DNA of 46,731 nt from Circinella umbellata (taxonomy: Eukaryota > Mucoromycota > Mucoromycetes > Mucorales > Lichtheimiaceae), in assembly GCA_025093555.1 (NCBI GenBank), contig JAIWNF010000127.1:1-46731 (forward strand). Direction: 5' to 3'. Positions within the stretch are counted from its first letter, which is position 1. Each line of letters opens with the position of its first letter. The translations under genes were made by a program, and so were the position numbers. This document shows positions 32,097 through 44,336 of this stretch, in pieces. The notes beneath the pieces are model-generated. The model made no database searches and was not told the DNA's origin. It saw only the letters and a list, made by a program, of their open reading frames with translations.

Positions 32097-33449
32097 CTAA
32101 ACCGAAATAACACTCCTAGTTTGCATAGAATCCTTGTTGTCTATCCACGATTGATATTTCCTTGCCGCTACTTGCACCTGTCTATCTGGAAGCATCTTTT
32201 TATGTGAATAGAAAGGAAGCAGTTTATCGCCGTGGACTGTTCCTTTTAATCGTCTTGCGTTAGGACCTTGTAGCATATAAGTTCCATTTTCATACACCTT
32301 TGTTACTGTCATAGGCCCAAGCCAACGTGCTGAAAATTTGCCAACTGGGACATTATCCTTCATTAGAACTTGCTCCCCAAGAGTGAATCGCCGCCGCTCC
32401 TTAACTCGTCTGTCATATCTTCTTTTATCATACTGCTGCCGTACTTCTGTATTTTTAATAGCCTTTTGCCGAATATGATTGTTTAAATTATGTATTATGT
32501 GGGTTCTTTTAACTAGTTCTGAAATAATTTCTGGTTCTTTATATTCTGATGTAGGTGCTTGCCATATTGCTGGTGTTCGCAAATCATAGCCGTAAAGTAG
32601 CATTGCTGGAGACATTTTTGTTGTTTCGTTCGGTACAGTTCGTATTGCTAGTAGAGCTGAATCTACATATTTGTCCCAATCCTTTGTGTTTTCATTATTA
32701 TATATTAACTTGGCTAATGTTTGCACTAATACTCCATTTACTTTTTCACATAATCCGTTTGTTTGTGATCTAAAGCTTGTAGTTGTTATATGTCTACATT
32801 CTAATTGTTTCAAGAACTTGTTTACATATTTCGACGTAAAGTTAGATCCTCTATCTGTAAGTAGATACGTTGGCACACCGTAGTTTTTAATTATTTGATG
32901 ATAAAGAAAGTTTGTTGTAGTTGTTTCTGTAATATATCGTACTGGAGCTGCAATGGGCCATCTTGTAAGATAATCAACTGCTACTAAAATGTATCTGTGT
33001 TGTCTATTGCTGATTGGGTCTATTGGTCCTATCGCGTCACATCCAACCATATAAAAGGGTCTCGAAGGTGTTGGTATAGGTCGCATTGGTTCATTTCTTA
33101 AAGGGCTCTTGATTTTTCTTGCTTGACATGCAGGGCATGACTGAACAATGTTTTTGACTCTTTCTAATAATTTATATCCATCATATTGTAATTTCAAATG
33201 TTGCAGAGTTTTCTTAACTCCAAAATGACCTTCTGAATGTACTTGTGTAATGATTTCCTCTACGTTTCCTTGATGTAACACTTCTCTGTAGCCTTGCTCC
33301 ATATTAAAGACACGGTATAAAAGACCATTCTTGGCTTGATAACGCCTAGATTGGGCACGAATCGCCCTTCTTTCTTTTTCTGTTGCTCCCGTTGGAAAAG
33401 TTTTATCAGTTAAAAAATAATATAGTGCAATGTATTTTGGGTAATCCAT
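32097..33449 (-). CDS. Gypsy integrase, 450 aa, intact frame
   Basis: Integrase inserts the retrotransposon cDNA. The H2C2 zinc-binding region is HSEGHFGVKKTL ... SCPACQARK. Catalytic residues are Asp in MVGCDAIGP, Asp in LLTDRGSNFTS and Glu in TNGLCEKVNG. The C-terminus has FTLGEQVLMKDNVPVGKFSA and LGPMTVTKVYENGTYML; no chromodomain follows. It differs clearly from the integrase of element B. In a complete element it would be the end of a polyprotein; the ATG used here is only the first in the open frame. No internal lesion is seen. Confidence 0.88.
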   Translation of the reverse strand: MDYPKYIALYYFLTDKTFPTGATEKERRAIRAQSRRYQAKNGLLYRVFNMEQGYREVLHQGNVEEIITQVHSEGHFGVKKTLQHLKLQYDGYKLLERVKNIVQSCPACQARKIKSPLRNEPMRPIPTPSRPFYMVGCDAIGPIDPISNRQHRYILVAVDYLTRWPIAAPVRYITETTTTNFLYHQIIKNYGVPTYLLTDRGSNFTSKYVNKFLKQLECRHITTTSFRSQTNGLCEKVNGVLVQTLAKLIYNNENTKDWDKYVDSALLAIRTVPNETTKMSPAMLLYGYDLRTPAIWQAPTSEYKEPEIISELVKRTHIIHNLNNHIRQKAIKNTEVRQQYDKRRYDRRVKERRRFTLGEQVLMKDNVPVGKFSARWLGPMTVTKVYENGTYMLQGPNARRLKGTVHGDKLLPFYSHKKMLPDRQVQVAARKYQSWIDNKDSMQTRSVISV

Positions 33450-33608
33450 CTCCGGGTTTTCTTTTTATTTAAAATCATACAGGTATTTATAATAATTGTA
33501 AAAGAAATAAAATAAAATAATAAAATAATACTAAACTAAAGTGGCATAGGGGCATAATTCCAATTGATTCCGATTGCGTTACAGTAAAATATTTAGCATA
33601 TAAAATAT
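33450..33608 (-). other. Gap between RNase H and integrase frames of C
   Basis: AT-rich, with stops in all relevant frames. In other gypsy elements these domains are continuous, so this may be an insertion or decay. No clean GT-AG intron was found. Confidence 0.5.
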
Positions 33609-34061
33609 TTAATTATCATCATCTCCAACAATTAGTCTTGTCAAAGGGTCAGCAGGGTTACCCAGACCAGGTCGATGTTCGATACTAAAATTTAGGTCCA
33701 TTAGGGCGGCTGCCCATCGTTGCAATTTACTTGTTGGGTTTGGGTTGTTAAATATAAACGCAACAGCTGCATTATCTGTTCGTAAGATAAACTTTCTTCC
33801 TTCTAAGTAATGTCTAAAATGACGAGTAGCCCATACAACTGCTAAAGCTTCTAAATGCGTCGCTGCATATCTAACTTCTGATCCTCTTAGTGTTCTTGAT
33901 GCATACGCCACTACTTGTTCATTTTCAGGCAATCCAGCATGAGCTTGTGATAAAATTCCTCCAATGGCTTCACCACTTGCATCTACACTCAATATTTGCT
34001 GAGATTCTCTGTCAGGAAACGCCAAAATAGGAGGTGATGTAAGTATCATCTTCAAACGTAT
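33609..34061 (-). pseudogene. RNase H domain of retrotransposon C, 5' truncated
   Basis: PPILAFPDRESQQILSVDAS, then YASRTLRGSEVRYAATHLEA, LAVVWATRHFRHYLEGRKF and LRTDNAAVAFIF are the gypsy RNase H pattern with its acidic residues (Asp, Glu, Asp). It ends with EHRPGLGNPADPLTRL. The frame is cut by the LTR of B. Confidence 0.85.
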
Positions 34062-34481
34062 TGTTATATCAATCAAATATAATAAAATAAAAGAGACGTT
34101 AAAAAGTCAACGAGACCCAAAAGAACAATAATTGAACTGAAGTTTATTAAAATAAAATATTATCTCTATTTATATGAATCTTATTATCAGTGGGATATAT
34201 TGATATGTGTATACGTAAGATTTATATCTGTCATGGCCGTGTGAATTATGAATATAAGATTAATGATATTAAGATTAGACTTTGAGCGGTTGACGATATG
34301 ATATATCTACGCAGCTGTAACCTTATATCATTATAGAAGACGGACTTCTGTGCTCTTATAAATCATGGTCCAAATAGGGAAATACACGAATGTCAGCAAA
34401 GCATAATTAAAGATACGCTATACTTTAATAATTAGAATGACAAATAATTATCTTTATGAATAATATGTGTTGGATACAACA
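34062..34481 (-). repeat. 3' LTR of retrotransposon B, 420 bp
   Basis: Minus strand begins TGTTGTATCC and ends GATATAACA. Matches 39524-39938 except for five 1-nt length differences. Confidence 0.92.
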
Positions 34482-34665
34482 TTACCCCCCACCAGGTTGG
34501 AACAACCGTTAAATAAGATAGATGCAAGCACTTGTCTTTGATAAAAGTATATATCGATAAAACTCCAGTTAAAAACCCATGGGTCGATAGTTGGGAAAAA
34601 ATAAGTTTTGGAGAAAGACATATTTAAGTGCGTCTGCGCTTATTATTGAGGCGTAATGATCGACA

Positions 34666-34902
34666 TCATAGTAATACACGTTTCAGATTTTTGTTTGAAA
34701 TCTTTTCTTGATTCCGACGTTGCCAATATCTTTCAATTTGTGTAAGGTCATTGAAATGTTCAATGGGTTCCCAAGTATCATCATCAGGACTGTAACCTTT
34801 CCATCGTACAAGATATTTATAATTTCCTGGTGTTCCTTCATGATCAATGATTGATTGAACTTCAAAGAAGTCATCGCCAGAAGCAATGGTATCCTGAGAA
34901 AT
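34666..34902 (-). pseudogene. Chromodomain of retrotransposon B
   Basis: The sequence DDFFEVQSIIDHEGTPGNYK, then YLVRWKGYSPDDDTWEPIEH and FNDL, is a canonical chromodomain, which steers chromovirus integration toward modified histones (known for the group). It follows the integrase in the same frame after a TGA (HQIK-stop-ISQD). The C-terminus reads RRNQEKISNKNLKRVLL and stops at 34666. Confidence 0.88.
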
Positions 34903-36109
34903 TCATTTTATTTGATGTGGAGGAACATCACATGAGTGAAGAGCACCAGTTGCGTCAGTAAGAACGTATTGGCCATTGCCTTTATTCTTTCTATGAACTG
35001 TGTAAGGGCCTTCATAACGAACGTCTGTTTTAGAGCGGTGAGTCATATTTTGAATCATCACTTTGCTGCCAACAGGAAATTCTTTAATAATTCGGAATTT
35101 TTTAGAAAATTTTCCTTGCTGGGCTTTTTGTAAAGCATCCATACGATCACGGATGGCAGGTATAACAATGTTAGCCATGTTTTCTTCTCGTTTGTCATTG
35201 AAGTGTACGTATTTTATTAATATTTACTTCAGTTGAGTTTAAATAATTGTAGTTTTCCCATAAATTTGGTTGACGTGCAAAGAAAAGAGAAAAAGGATGG
35301 CTGTTGTGTAACTTTGCAATTTTATTATTAATGCTCAGTTGTGCAGCAGGTAAGAAAAGATCCTAATCGTCTTTTTTACCATGTAATCGTTTAACGATAA
35401 TGCTTTTCATAGCCTTAACTTTTGTCTCGCAAACTCCATTGGCCATCGGATTATAGGAAGTAAGAAGCCGTAAGTCGATTCCACAGTTATCAAGAAGATG
35501 TTTAACAACTTCGTTTACGAATTCTGTGCCACGATCATTTTGGATGATTTTAGGAAAGCCTAAATCGGCAAACACTTGAATAAGTGTTTTTGCGATCGTG
35601 AGACCTGTTTTGTCCGGTATTGGGCATAAAAGTGTGTAGCGGGAATAAATATCAACAAAAACAAGAATATAATTATTTCTTCTTGGAGTAGTACAATTAA
35701 GGTCACCTGTGTCAAGTGCAATATGATCCCACGGTTTATCAGTATATATACTACACATAGGATGAAAACCCTGTTTTGCGAGTGTGCATCTTTGACAGTT
35801 ACGACAACCAGATACAATATTTTGTGCATCCATTTTAATTGAAGTCCAGTGTATATGTTGACTATATAATTTATCAACTATAGCATTGATTCCGAAATAT
35901 CCGTGAAGATGAACTTGTTGTAATAACTTTGTACGTTCTTCAACAGGCAGAGTCATGAAGTCAGTATAGTCATTATGAATTGTAGCGGCGCGTTGAACAT
36001 GTGTAGAATTATTAAAATTCCTTTTATGTAAAGAGCGAGTATCACCCAAATAAGGTGCAGAAGCAAATAATTGTTTTTGTATAATATTACCCCCATCCAG
36101 CTTCTGCAA
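34903..36109 (-). pseudogene. Integrase of retrotransposon B, broken
   Basis: Zinc region HLHGYFGINAIVDKLYS ... SGCRNCQRC. Catalytic residues: Asp in HIALDTGDL, Asp in IQNDRGTEFVNE and Glu in NGVCETKVKA. The frame stops at 35363 (LHGKKDD). A non-coding-looking gap to 35178 separates it from the C-terminal part (PVGSKVMIQNMTHRSKTDVR, YEGPYTVHRKNKGNGQYVL), which ends at 34903. Confidence 0.85.
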
Positions 36110-36199
36110 AGACCAAAGACCTGATATAGTATCAGGAATAATATTATCAATACCCGGAATGTGAACAACTTCGAAGTCATAATCACAAATCGTATCGAA

Positions 36200-37634
36200 C
36201 TATGTAACCATCATAGGATTAGCAATCGGTTGAGTATGTAGGTATGTTAAAGCTTTATGATCGCAATAAATAGTAAACTTTGGTTGACCCCATAAAAATT
36301 TATGAAAGCGTTTAAGTGCAAAAACTATGCTTAAAAGTTCACGTTTTGTAGTAGAATAATTACGTTCAGCCTTATTTAAAGAGCGTCCCATAAAACCAAT
36401 GTATTTATATTGATTGTCAACAACTTGATAAAGTACACTGCCAATTCCAGTGGATGAAGCATCAGTAGCAAGATTGAGTGGAAGCAATTCGTCATATTGA
36501 CTTAAAATAGGAGCAGATTGTAACGCAATTTTAATATTATTAAAAGCAGTGGTGTGTTCATCGGTCCAGTGTTCAGAAAGATTCTTTACTGTACGCAATT
36601 TATCCAATTTGCTGGTAAGCATTTGGACACCGGGAATATGATTCCGTAAATAATTAATATAACCCAAATACCTTTGTAATGAGGTAGTATCTTTAGGAAG
36701 AGGCCATTCTTGAACGTTAGAAATTTTCTTTTTGTCAACAGAAATGGAACCACTTTGAATATTAAAACCCAGTAATGAAACGGATTGTTGTGCAAAGAAC
36801 ATTTTTCATGGTTAACAGTAAGGTTCACGGATGATAAGCGACGAAGCGTTTCTTGTACATGATGTGTATGTTGCGTCATATTATTTGATGCAATAATGAT
36901 ATCGTCAACATAGACCGAAACATATGGTACATCATGAAATAATATTTGGATACATCGTTGTACATGAGCAGAAAGAAACTTTATCCCAAATGGCGATCCA
37001 ATAAAACAATATTGTTTATTCATAAAGTAAATGACGTGCGATTTTGATGATCTTCAAAAATACGGAATTTATGAAAACAGCTTTTTAAATCGAGAGTAGC
37101 AAAAATAGATGCATTTTTCATTTTATGGAAAATATCCCTAATTAAAGGAAGTTCATGATTATCATGCGTAATGTCAGGTAATAATAAATTTAAAGGTCTC
37201 ATATCCATGCAGAACCGTAATTTTGTCATATTACCATTACTATCCTTTTTAGGTACACATAAAATAGCATTATTATAAGGAGTTCCCGGAGGAGCAAATT
37301 TGATTATACCATCTTGTAACCATTCATCAATTTGTTCTTGAAGTTTAGGTAAGACTTTATTTGGCAAATCATATTGACGACGATAAACAACTTTACCAGA
37401 AGGAATATTCAAATAAACCATAGATTCCGGCATAGTGCAAAAGTCATGTGAAGGAATGTTTATATTTTCCTGTACACAAGGTTTGATTTTGTCCATAAAT
37501 AGTTGATGTTCCACAGATGTACCAGCAGGGGAATTATCTGGTTCAGGCATATCAACAGGTTGAGGAACAGAAGGGATTGAAGGTTTGTGCCAACAATATG
37601 CTAACCCTTTTAAATAAATACCAATGTGGGGCAT
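36200..37634 (-). pseudogene. Reverse transcriptase and RNase H of retrotransposon B
   Basis: RT begins with EINIPSHDF-like linker and MVYLNIPSGKVVYRRQYDLP; motifs include NAILCVPKKDSNGNMTKLRF, FATLDLKSCFHKFRI and the catalytic YVDD in VPYVSVYVDDIIIA. RNase H has NLATDASSTGIGSVLYQ and FTIYCDHKALTYL. Breaks occur near 37020 and near 36800-36586, where the frame moves. Confidence 0.87.
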
Positions 37635-39391
37635 TAAATCAGCGCCAATGACACATCAGGAGAACAATTTAAATTCATTATTTCAAAATTGTGAAAGCAG
37701 TAATTCCATTATGTAATATCTTTGTTTTATTTGTATGACCAATTCTATCTATGTTTAATCCGGGAGCAGCCATACCAATCTTGCCGGACAAGAGGTAAAC
37801 TCCAAACCAAGAGAAGAGCGCAGACCAGGTGTGATTGCCGTAATGTGAACCGGGGTCCACAAAAGCAAAAATGTCATGTCCCTCTAAGGTAATTGGTACA
37901 TAGTAGATTTAGTATTTTTGAAAAGATGTTTTGTAAAATATGAGAATGATTGGACTTACAATTAAAGCAGGCTTTAACAAGAGATTCTTCAACCTCAGAC
38001 ATTAATGTATCCTCGTTTGCGGAGGAACAGCAGCAGGTGCAGCCAAATTCGGATGGACCGAAGAAACAGAATTATCATCCTGTACGGGTACAGGCAATGA
38101 TGATGGTGGTGGTGGCGTGACTGGTACGGAACCAGAAGCCGAGAAGATGATGTGTGATTGGAGGAGAGAGGCAGAGCGGATTGCCAAATGATTGACCTCA
38201 CAAACATGCCCTTGTTTCCAAGGAACAAAGCCACACTTGAAACAGTTTTTCTTCCCGGAAGAAGACGAACCAGCAGGCGAACCAGCAGCACGAGCACCAG
38301 ACGACGAACCAGCAAACTTTGCAACCTTACCAGCGTTACCACCAGTCTGTAATGAAGACAAGGCACGACATTCTTCAGAAGAATGACGACCTGCTCCATG
38401 CAAACGGCAGTGCTTGGCGTCAGCTCTCTTCTTTCCTTTATTTCTTTTGCCGGAAACAGCAAGCGAGGGGCCACCAGCAGCAGAAACAGCAGAACTTGAC
38501 ACAGACGAGTCGGAACTCGCAGCAACTTGCTTGCTGTACTTTGAATGAACTACGTTACCATACATGCGTCGAGCAAGGTTTGCAGCATGGTCGATTGTAG
38601 CGCGCTTGTCCGGCGACAAATGGGCTTGACCCAACGTGACATGTTGAGCCAGCTCAGGCAACAAAGATTGATATACAAGGCAGCCATAATACGTTATCTT
38701 CGCAGCCAGCATCGCGACGAAGCTTGTGGAAGCGATCAGTGTACGTTCTACGGAATCGTCCGTCCCATACGCAACGCGAAAAGCTCTTGCATGTACTGTG
38801 CCTGGCGGTCAGCATCTTGTATACCATATTATTGATGAGCGTCTTGCGAGCAAATGACCAGTCTAAGCAGCATGAGGTTTCAAATGGTCAATGAACCAGG
38901 AACGTTGGTCCGGAGACAACATTCGGGAGGAGACGGCACCAATTGACGTTGATATCTTGATTGTAAGATTCAAGGATATCTTCAAAACGATCCAAACACT
39001 CATGAATAGAAGAAAATACGATTGGAACCGTCATAGACATTACCGTCCATTGAAGCATAGGTAAGTCAGTTGGAACAACAGATCTTGATGATGAGGTGGT
39101 GGTGACACCTTATCCTTCTTAGATAACTTTTCTGGATACCCAACATCAATCGAGACTGTTAATGGATAGCAAACAACTTTGAACCTTGACAGGTCTTCTT
39201 CTGACAAATCATCTCGCACCATTCTTCTTCTAAGAAGGCAATCTTAGCAACTAACTTGCGATCCTAGGAGACATGCGGGAAGAAGAAGTGACTGATACAG
39301 CCGAGCCAGCTTCACTCATCATATCATCGTCAAGATGATTTTAGAAGCAACAGGAGATACGGTGGAATAGTATTTTTCTTGGAAGGTGACA
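37635..39391 (-). pseudogene. Gag-protease region of retrotransposon B, many 1-nt losses
   Basis: Homologous to A: CRLHGAGRHSSEEC, NCFKCGFVPWKQGHVC and FAFVDPGS in the protease part. The ATG at about 39391 starts MSPSKKN, but several single-base losses compared with A break the frame, for example near 38760, 38745, 38700 and 38670, and others near 37645 and 37850. Intact runs are 38712-38002 and shorter pieces. Confidence 0.8.
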
Positions 39392-39436
39392 TGATAATAT
39401 AAGAAAATAAGGTAAGTGGATAAAAAAATAAAATGT

Positions 39437-39454
39437 ATGTGTGTGTGTGTGTGT
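39437..39454. repeat. GT microsatellite, about 9 units
   Basis: A run of alternating G and T between the gag start and the 5' LTR of B, in its untranslated leader. Confidence 0.9.
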
Positions 39455-39523
39455 TTATATAAAAATATAAAATAAAATGAGAATAGAGATTTAGATAAAG
39501 AACGAGGAATTCGTTGAAAAAAA

Positions 39524-39938
39524 TGTTATATCAATCAATATAATAAAATAAAAGAGACGTAAAAAGTCAACGAGACCCAAAAGAACAATAATTGAACTGA
39601 AGTTTATTAAAATAAAATATTATCTCTATTTATATGAATCTTATTATCAGTGGGATATATTGATATGTGTATACGTAAGATTTATATTGTCATGGCCGTG
39701 TGAATTATGATATAAGATTAATGATATTAAGATTAGACTTTGAGCGGTTGACGATATGATATATCTACGCAGCTGTAACCTTATATCATTATAGAAGACG
39801 GACTTCTGTGTCTTATAAATCATGGTCCAAATAGGGAAATACACGAATGTCAGCAAAGCATAATTAAAGATACGCTATACTTTAATAATTAGAATGACAA
39901 ATAATTATCTTTATGAATAATATGTGTTGGATACAACA
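39524..39938 (-). repeat. 5' LTR of retrotransposon B, 415 bp
   Basis: Same sequence as the 3' LTR but lacking five single bases: in AATCAAATAT, GACGTTAAAA, ATATCTGTC, GAATATAAG and GTGCTCTTA. No substitution was found by eye. It presumably contains the promoter of the element. Confidence 0.92.
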
Positions 39939-39964
39939 CACAGATAATAACAGTAGCGGTACTC

Positions 39965-40156
39965 ATGGAAATGACAATAAAAATGAACCGAGCAACGTCA
40001 TCAACAGTAACGGCAATAAAAAGGAAAAGAGCATCGTCATCAGCAGCAACAGCATTGAAAAGGATTCGAGCTTCGTCATCGACAACAACGACAACAGAAA
40101 GGAAATGGGCATCGTCATCAACAACCACCAAAAACAAAAAAAAAGACCGACGATAG
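39965..40156 (+). repeat. In-frame 39-42-bp minisatellite in LINE ORF1 region
   Basis: Four imperfect units encode RATSSTVTAIKRK, RASSSAATALKRI, RASSSTTTTTERK and WASSSTTTKNKKK. The frame then ends in DRR-stop, while the next part of ORF1 continues in another frame (DDSHSALDSDSTDIENNDEI). Confidence 0.75.
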
Positions 40157-40490
40157 TCATAGTGCACTTGATAGTGATTCGACTGACATAGAAAATAATG
40201 ATGAGATTGATGCACAGACTGATAGTGAAGATGACACTATAATGGATCTCGCTTCAACACCTAAATCTTCTTCAGTACGACCAAGCCTGATAACCCGACG
40301 CCCACATCGTACTGGCAGTACTAAGCCTAAAGAACAAAAAGTTAGTAAGAAACGCCAGGATAAACAAAAACAGGTCAACTTGGGATCTTCTCGTCCAGTC
40401 GAACAACATCCTCTGAACAACAATAGTCAACAAACTCCCAACAAAGAGATTATTTCTTTGTCAACAGGGAATGACGACTCGTGCCAATAA
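40157..40490 (+). pseudogene. LINE ORF1 C-terminal part
   Basis: Acidic stretch (DIENNDEIDAQTDSEDDTIM) followed by a basic, Gln/Asn-rich region (RRPHRTGSTKPKEQKVSKKR). No zinc knuckle is visible here. It ends 20 bp before the ATG of ORF2, as usual for LINEs. Confidence 0.5.
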
Positions 40491-40509
40491 TTAATCTCCA
40501 ACATTTATA

Positions 40510-43500
40510 ATGATGAACGAAAACAATCAACCACCACTTTTAACATTTGCCTCACTCAATTTTCGAGGCCTTAAAAAAACAAAAACACAAAAACACAAAA
40601 ACACAAACCATATTTTCATCAAATTCGTTCTCGGTCATATGATATCATTGCACTCCAAGAAACACAACATTTTTTTGATTTATCATTCCATGAAGCCTTC
40701 AATACTTGGACTAAACACTGTGGATTAGTTTCTTTTAATGAAAACCTTCTCATTTTACCATTATGGTCATCCATTGATGGTCGTATTCTTGCAGCCACCA
40801 TTACTCATCGACAACATTTTTTCTCCCCTATTACTATTTATGTCATATATGCACCTGCTCAACGCATTGATCAACCACCTTTTTTTAATCAATTATACTC
40901 TCTTTTCAATTCACTTCATCAAACCGTCTCATGTAATATTATATTAGGCGACTTTAATTATAATCTCCATTCTACTCATCGTCATTCTCTTATCAACCGC
41001 CATTGGACACAGTGGCTACATGAATCCTGGTTCGACCCTTTTGCACAGGAGCCCCATATCATGCATGCTCCAACCTTTTTTGGTCATCAAGGCACCTCTA
41101 ATATTGACTTCATTTTACTTTCTGGTGATTTAATTGCTCGCGCTAAATCCCCCCAAATATCTTTTGTCTCCAATCGAACTGACCATCATGCTGTCTCTAT
41201 CAAATTACATCTTTTTGATCAGCAATTTGGCCTAGGCATATGGAAAATTAATCCTTATCTGGCAGATAATAACAATATTCGTGATAAACTTTATCATTTT
41301 CTTAATGAAGGCATGAAGCACTTACCTTCCACTTATGCTTGCCTCCAATGGACCACCTCAAAAGTCAAGTCAAAATGTTTGCTAAAGATTTTTCATGAAA
41401 ACAACATGCTCAAACAAAACGCCACCTACAACAACTACGTCGATCACACCGTCAGTTACAACAACTCCAACATTCTTATATTACTTGTAATACACCAATT
41501 ATCACCAATTCCGAACATACTGGATCTATTCGTAACACACTACAGCATGAGCTTGCCAGTATGGAAAAAGAGATTGACCAGGTCACTGATCAGGAAGGAA
41601 ACATCCTTGCCCTTCGATCAGGTCATAGATGGCGTGAATTGGGTGAACGCTCAAATAAATATTTTTATCGCTGTCTTTGGGAACGACATCAACGTCAGAA
41701 CATAACAGCTTTACAGACCCAGGAAGGTCTCTTAGTACATAATAATAATGATCTTTTGGATTGTGCTCATTAGTACTATCATCAGCTTTATACTGCCACT
41801 CCTGTACAAGACCACCATATTAATGAACTATTTCGCTCTACCCCATCTTCTGCAAAATTATCCGCCAATGACTGTGTATATCTGACTAGTGACTGGAATG
41901 ATGATGATCTTACTGCATGTTTAAAAAAAGTACCTTTCCACAGTAGCCCAGGTATTGATGGTATTCCTTATACAATTCTCAAAGTCATTCTTCGCCATCC
42001 TGGCTGTCGCTCTCTTTTTCTTCAAGTACTTAATGAAGCCTCCAAATATAGTCGTTTTCCTCCTACCTGGCAAAGATCTGTTGTTACTCTTCTTCCAAAG
42101 AAAGGAGATCTTATACTTCTAAAAAACTGGCGACCTATTTCACTCTCATGTACGGATGGAAAAATCTTCACATGATTATTAACCACTCGCCTCATTGGCC
42201 CTTGTCAACAAATAATACAGAATCAACAAACCGGATTTTTACCTCAACGTTTTATAGCTGATAATGGTCTGGCCACTCGTCTTATTATAGATATCGCTCA
42301 CCATTACAACATCCCTGGAATCGCCTTAGCTATCAATATGGAAAAAGCGTATGATAGGGTTCATCCCCAATATCTACGTTCTATTTTTACTCTATTTGGC
42401 TTTCCAGATACACTGGCTAATAATCTTTCCTCTTTATTTTTTAATACTTCGCTTTGTATCAATGTGAATGGGTATTTGTCAACTCCATGTCATCAAGGGA
42501 GAGGTTTACGCCAAGAAGATCCGCTGTCACCTCTTCTTTTTAATCTCGTTCTAGAACCGTTTCTGCGAGCAATTAACTCTCATCCAATGATCAAGGGGTT
42601 CACTTTTGCCAGTCCTCGCCGTAATATACCCAACATTCCTGACAGTACACCACCACCACTTAAATATCTTGCTTATGCTGATGATACATCAGTCTTTTTA
42701 TCTCGTCCTTCTGAACTACTAGCTTTACTCGATCTTATACAGCTTTATAATAATGCATCGAATGGCAAGATTAATAGAGAAAAAACAATGGCAATGTCTC
42801 TTTCAGGTAAGAGACAATTATCTTGGATTGCCGCCCTAACTAGGGCTGGTATTGGGGGATGACATGATTCCTCTTCTCCCCATCCAGTTATATATCTTGG
42901 TTTTCCACTTTCAAGTTCTAAATCTCAATTAAAATACTTTCTAGATGCTCTTTTGGATAAAACTGTTTCTTATGCTCAAATGCTATCATCCCGGTCACTA
43001 TCCATCCAAGGTCGTGGTCTCGTTTCAAACTCTCTATTACTAAGCAAAATATGGCACTGTATACAGATATTACCTATTACTAAGTCATATTTACAACAAC
43101 TACAATCCATTATATACCAATATGTCACTCAACAAGCTTTTCCACCAGTTAGCTTTGCAACATGTTCACGACCGCGAAAAGAAGGGGGCCTTGGTATTCT
43201 TGATCCTATTGCTCACCATTCAGCTTTACAGCTACGATGGATAACGCCACTTTTGGACCCAACAACTGATGCGGATGCATCCTTTCTTACACCTATTATT
43301 AAATTCTGCTTGCAACTTTTTTCTCAATCTTCATCATTTCTATATCCACTTGTTTTTCCGCAACGCCAGCTTCGTCCTTTATCTAGTTTTGGTTCTTTCA
43401 AATCTTTCTTTCGATGTATTGATACACTTCACCTCAAAGTAGATTGGACCAACATAACTAGTTTAACTGTTCGTGACTTCCCCTTTCTTTTATTGTTGTC

Positions 43501-44336
43501 AAAGGTCACGATATATCGCATCAAGAGTTCTTACACCATCAACAATTGTGGCACGAAATATTAGTAAAAGATGCCTTTCAGTACAACGTACCAACACAAC
43601 AGCTACATCGATGTAACCCTCAACAATGCAGACGACACCAGCATCGAGTAAAAGATTTTTTTGACCTTTTGGATGCTGGCAAATATGTTTTGACACACGA
43701 ATTTTCTTGCCTAATTGACTCATCATCTACTACGCTTCCTATCCAGCAACCCATAACCTTATTTATATCCGCACAATTTCTTAATAATATTCCAATTATC
43801 AATATTACTACCAAACTATATCGCGCACAATTCTTACCACACTTCAATCAGTTGCCTGATTGGTATCCCGTGCTTCTAAAGCAAAGTGGAAAACCTTTTG
43901 GAATAGTTCTTTTCCACATAGGGCACACACAATCTGGTGGCGCATATTGCATCAAGAACTATCTTGTAAACAATGCCTCCATCAACTGATACCACACGTA
44001 TTTACCACACCTACCTGTGTTTTCTGTGAATCAACTGATACACCTCAACACTTTGTGTGGGAATGTTCTATCAAACAATCAGTCTGGAAAAACATTGCAT
44101 CTCGCTATTTGGTCTCTCCTCATGAGCTCACCATTGATCACATCATCTCTTTTTCACTGCCTGATTTATCAGTACGTCCTGAATTCAACCTTACGTTTTT
44201 TGACATTATTGCCACCACTCTATTACAAATTTGGTCCGCTCATTGGCAATTTGTCTTTCACCAAACAACCTTCTGGTCAACCGGTGTCATGGCCAAAACA
44301 ATTCTTCACCTTCGTAAAATCCATTTGGAACAATAA
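40510..44336 (+). pseudogene. LINE ORF2: endonuclease, reverse transcriptase, zf-RVT
   Basis: Starts MMNENNQPPLLTFASLNFRG. Endonuclease pieces: DIIALQETQHFF, ILGDFNYNLHS, GTSNIDFILLSGDL and RTDHHAVSI. RT pieces: SSPGIDGIPY, LPQRFIADNGLATRLI, NMEKAYDRVHP, GRGLRQEDPLSPLLFNL and the catalytic YADD in YLAYADDTSVFL. The first RT Asp is Asn (AINMEKAYD, normally Asp). The C-terminus has TIWWRILHQELSCKQCL and the zf-RVT pattern CVFCESTDTPQHFVWEC. Lesions include several frameshifts (for example 40590-40700, 41360-41560, 42860-42950, 43510-43890) and a TGA at 42173. It is not functional. Confidence 0.82.

Larger units (their letters stand above)
31729..34061 (-). mobile_element. Retrotransposon C (Ty3/Gypsy), 3' part only
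   Basis: Order on the minus strand: RNase H, a 159-bp gap, integrase, purine tract, 3' LTR. It is cut at 34062 by the LTR of element B, and its gag, protease and most of its RT do not reappear beyond B. Confidence 0.82.
34062..39938 (-). mobile_element. Retrotransposon B: full-length chromovirus, 5.88 kb
   Basis: Complete LTR-to-LTR structure on the minus strand: 5' LTR, gag, protease, RT, RNase H, integrase, chromodomain, purine tract (GGGGGGTAA), 3' LTR. No 5-bp target duplication is seen: the flanks are CGTAT (34057-34061) and CACAG (39939-39943). Therefore one side has been rearranged since insertion. All coding parts carry frameshifts. Confidence 0.9.

Noticed and set aside
37995..38600. 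Several overlapping open frames on both strands in gag of B
   Set aside because: They are shadows of the Ser/Ala-rich gag; only the frame matching element A is kept.
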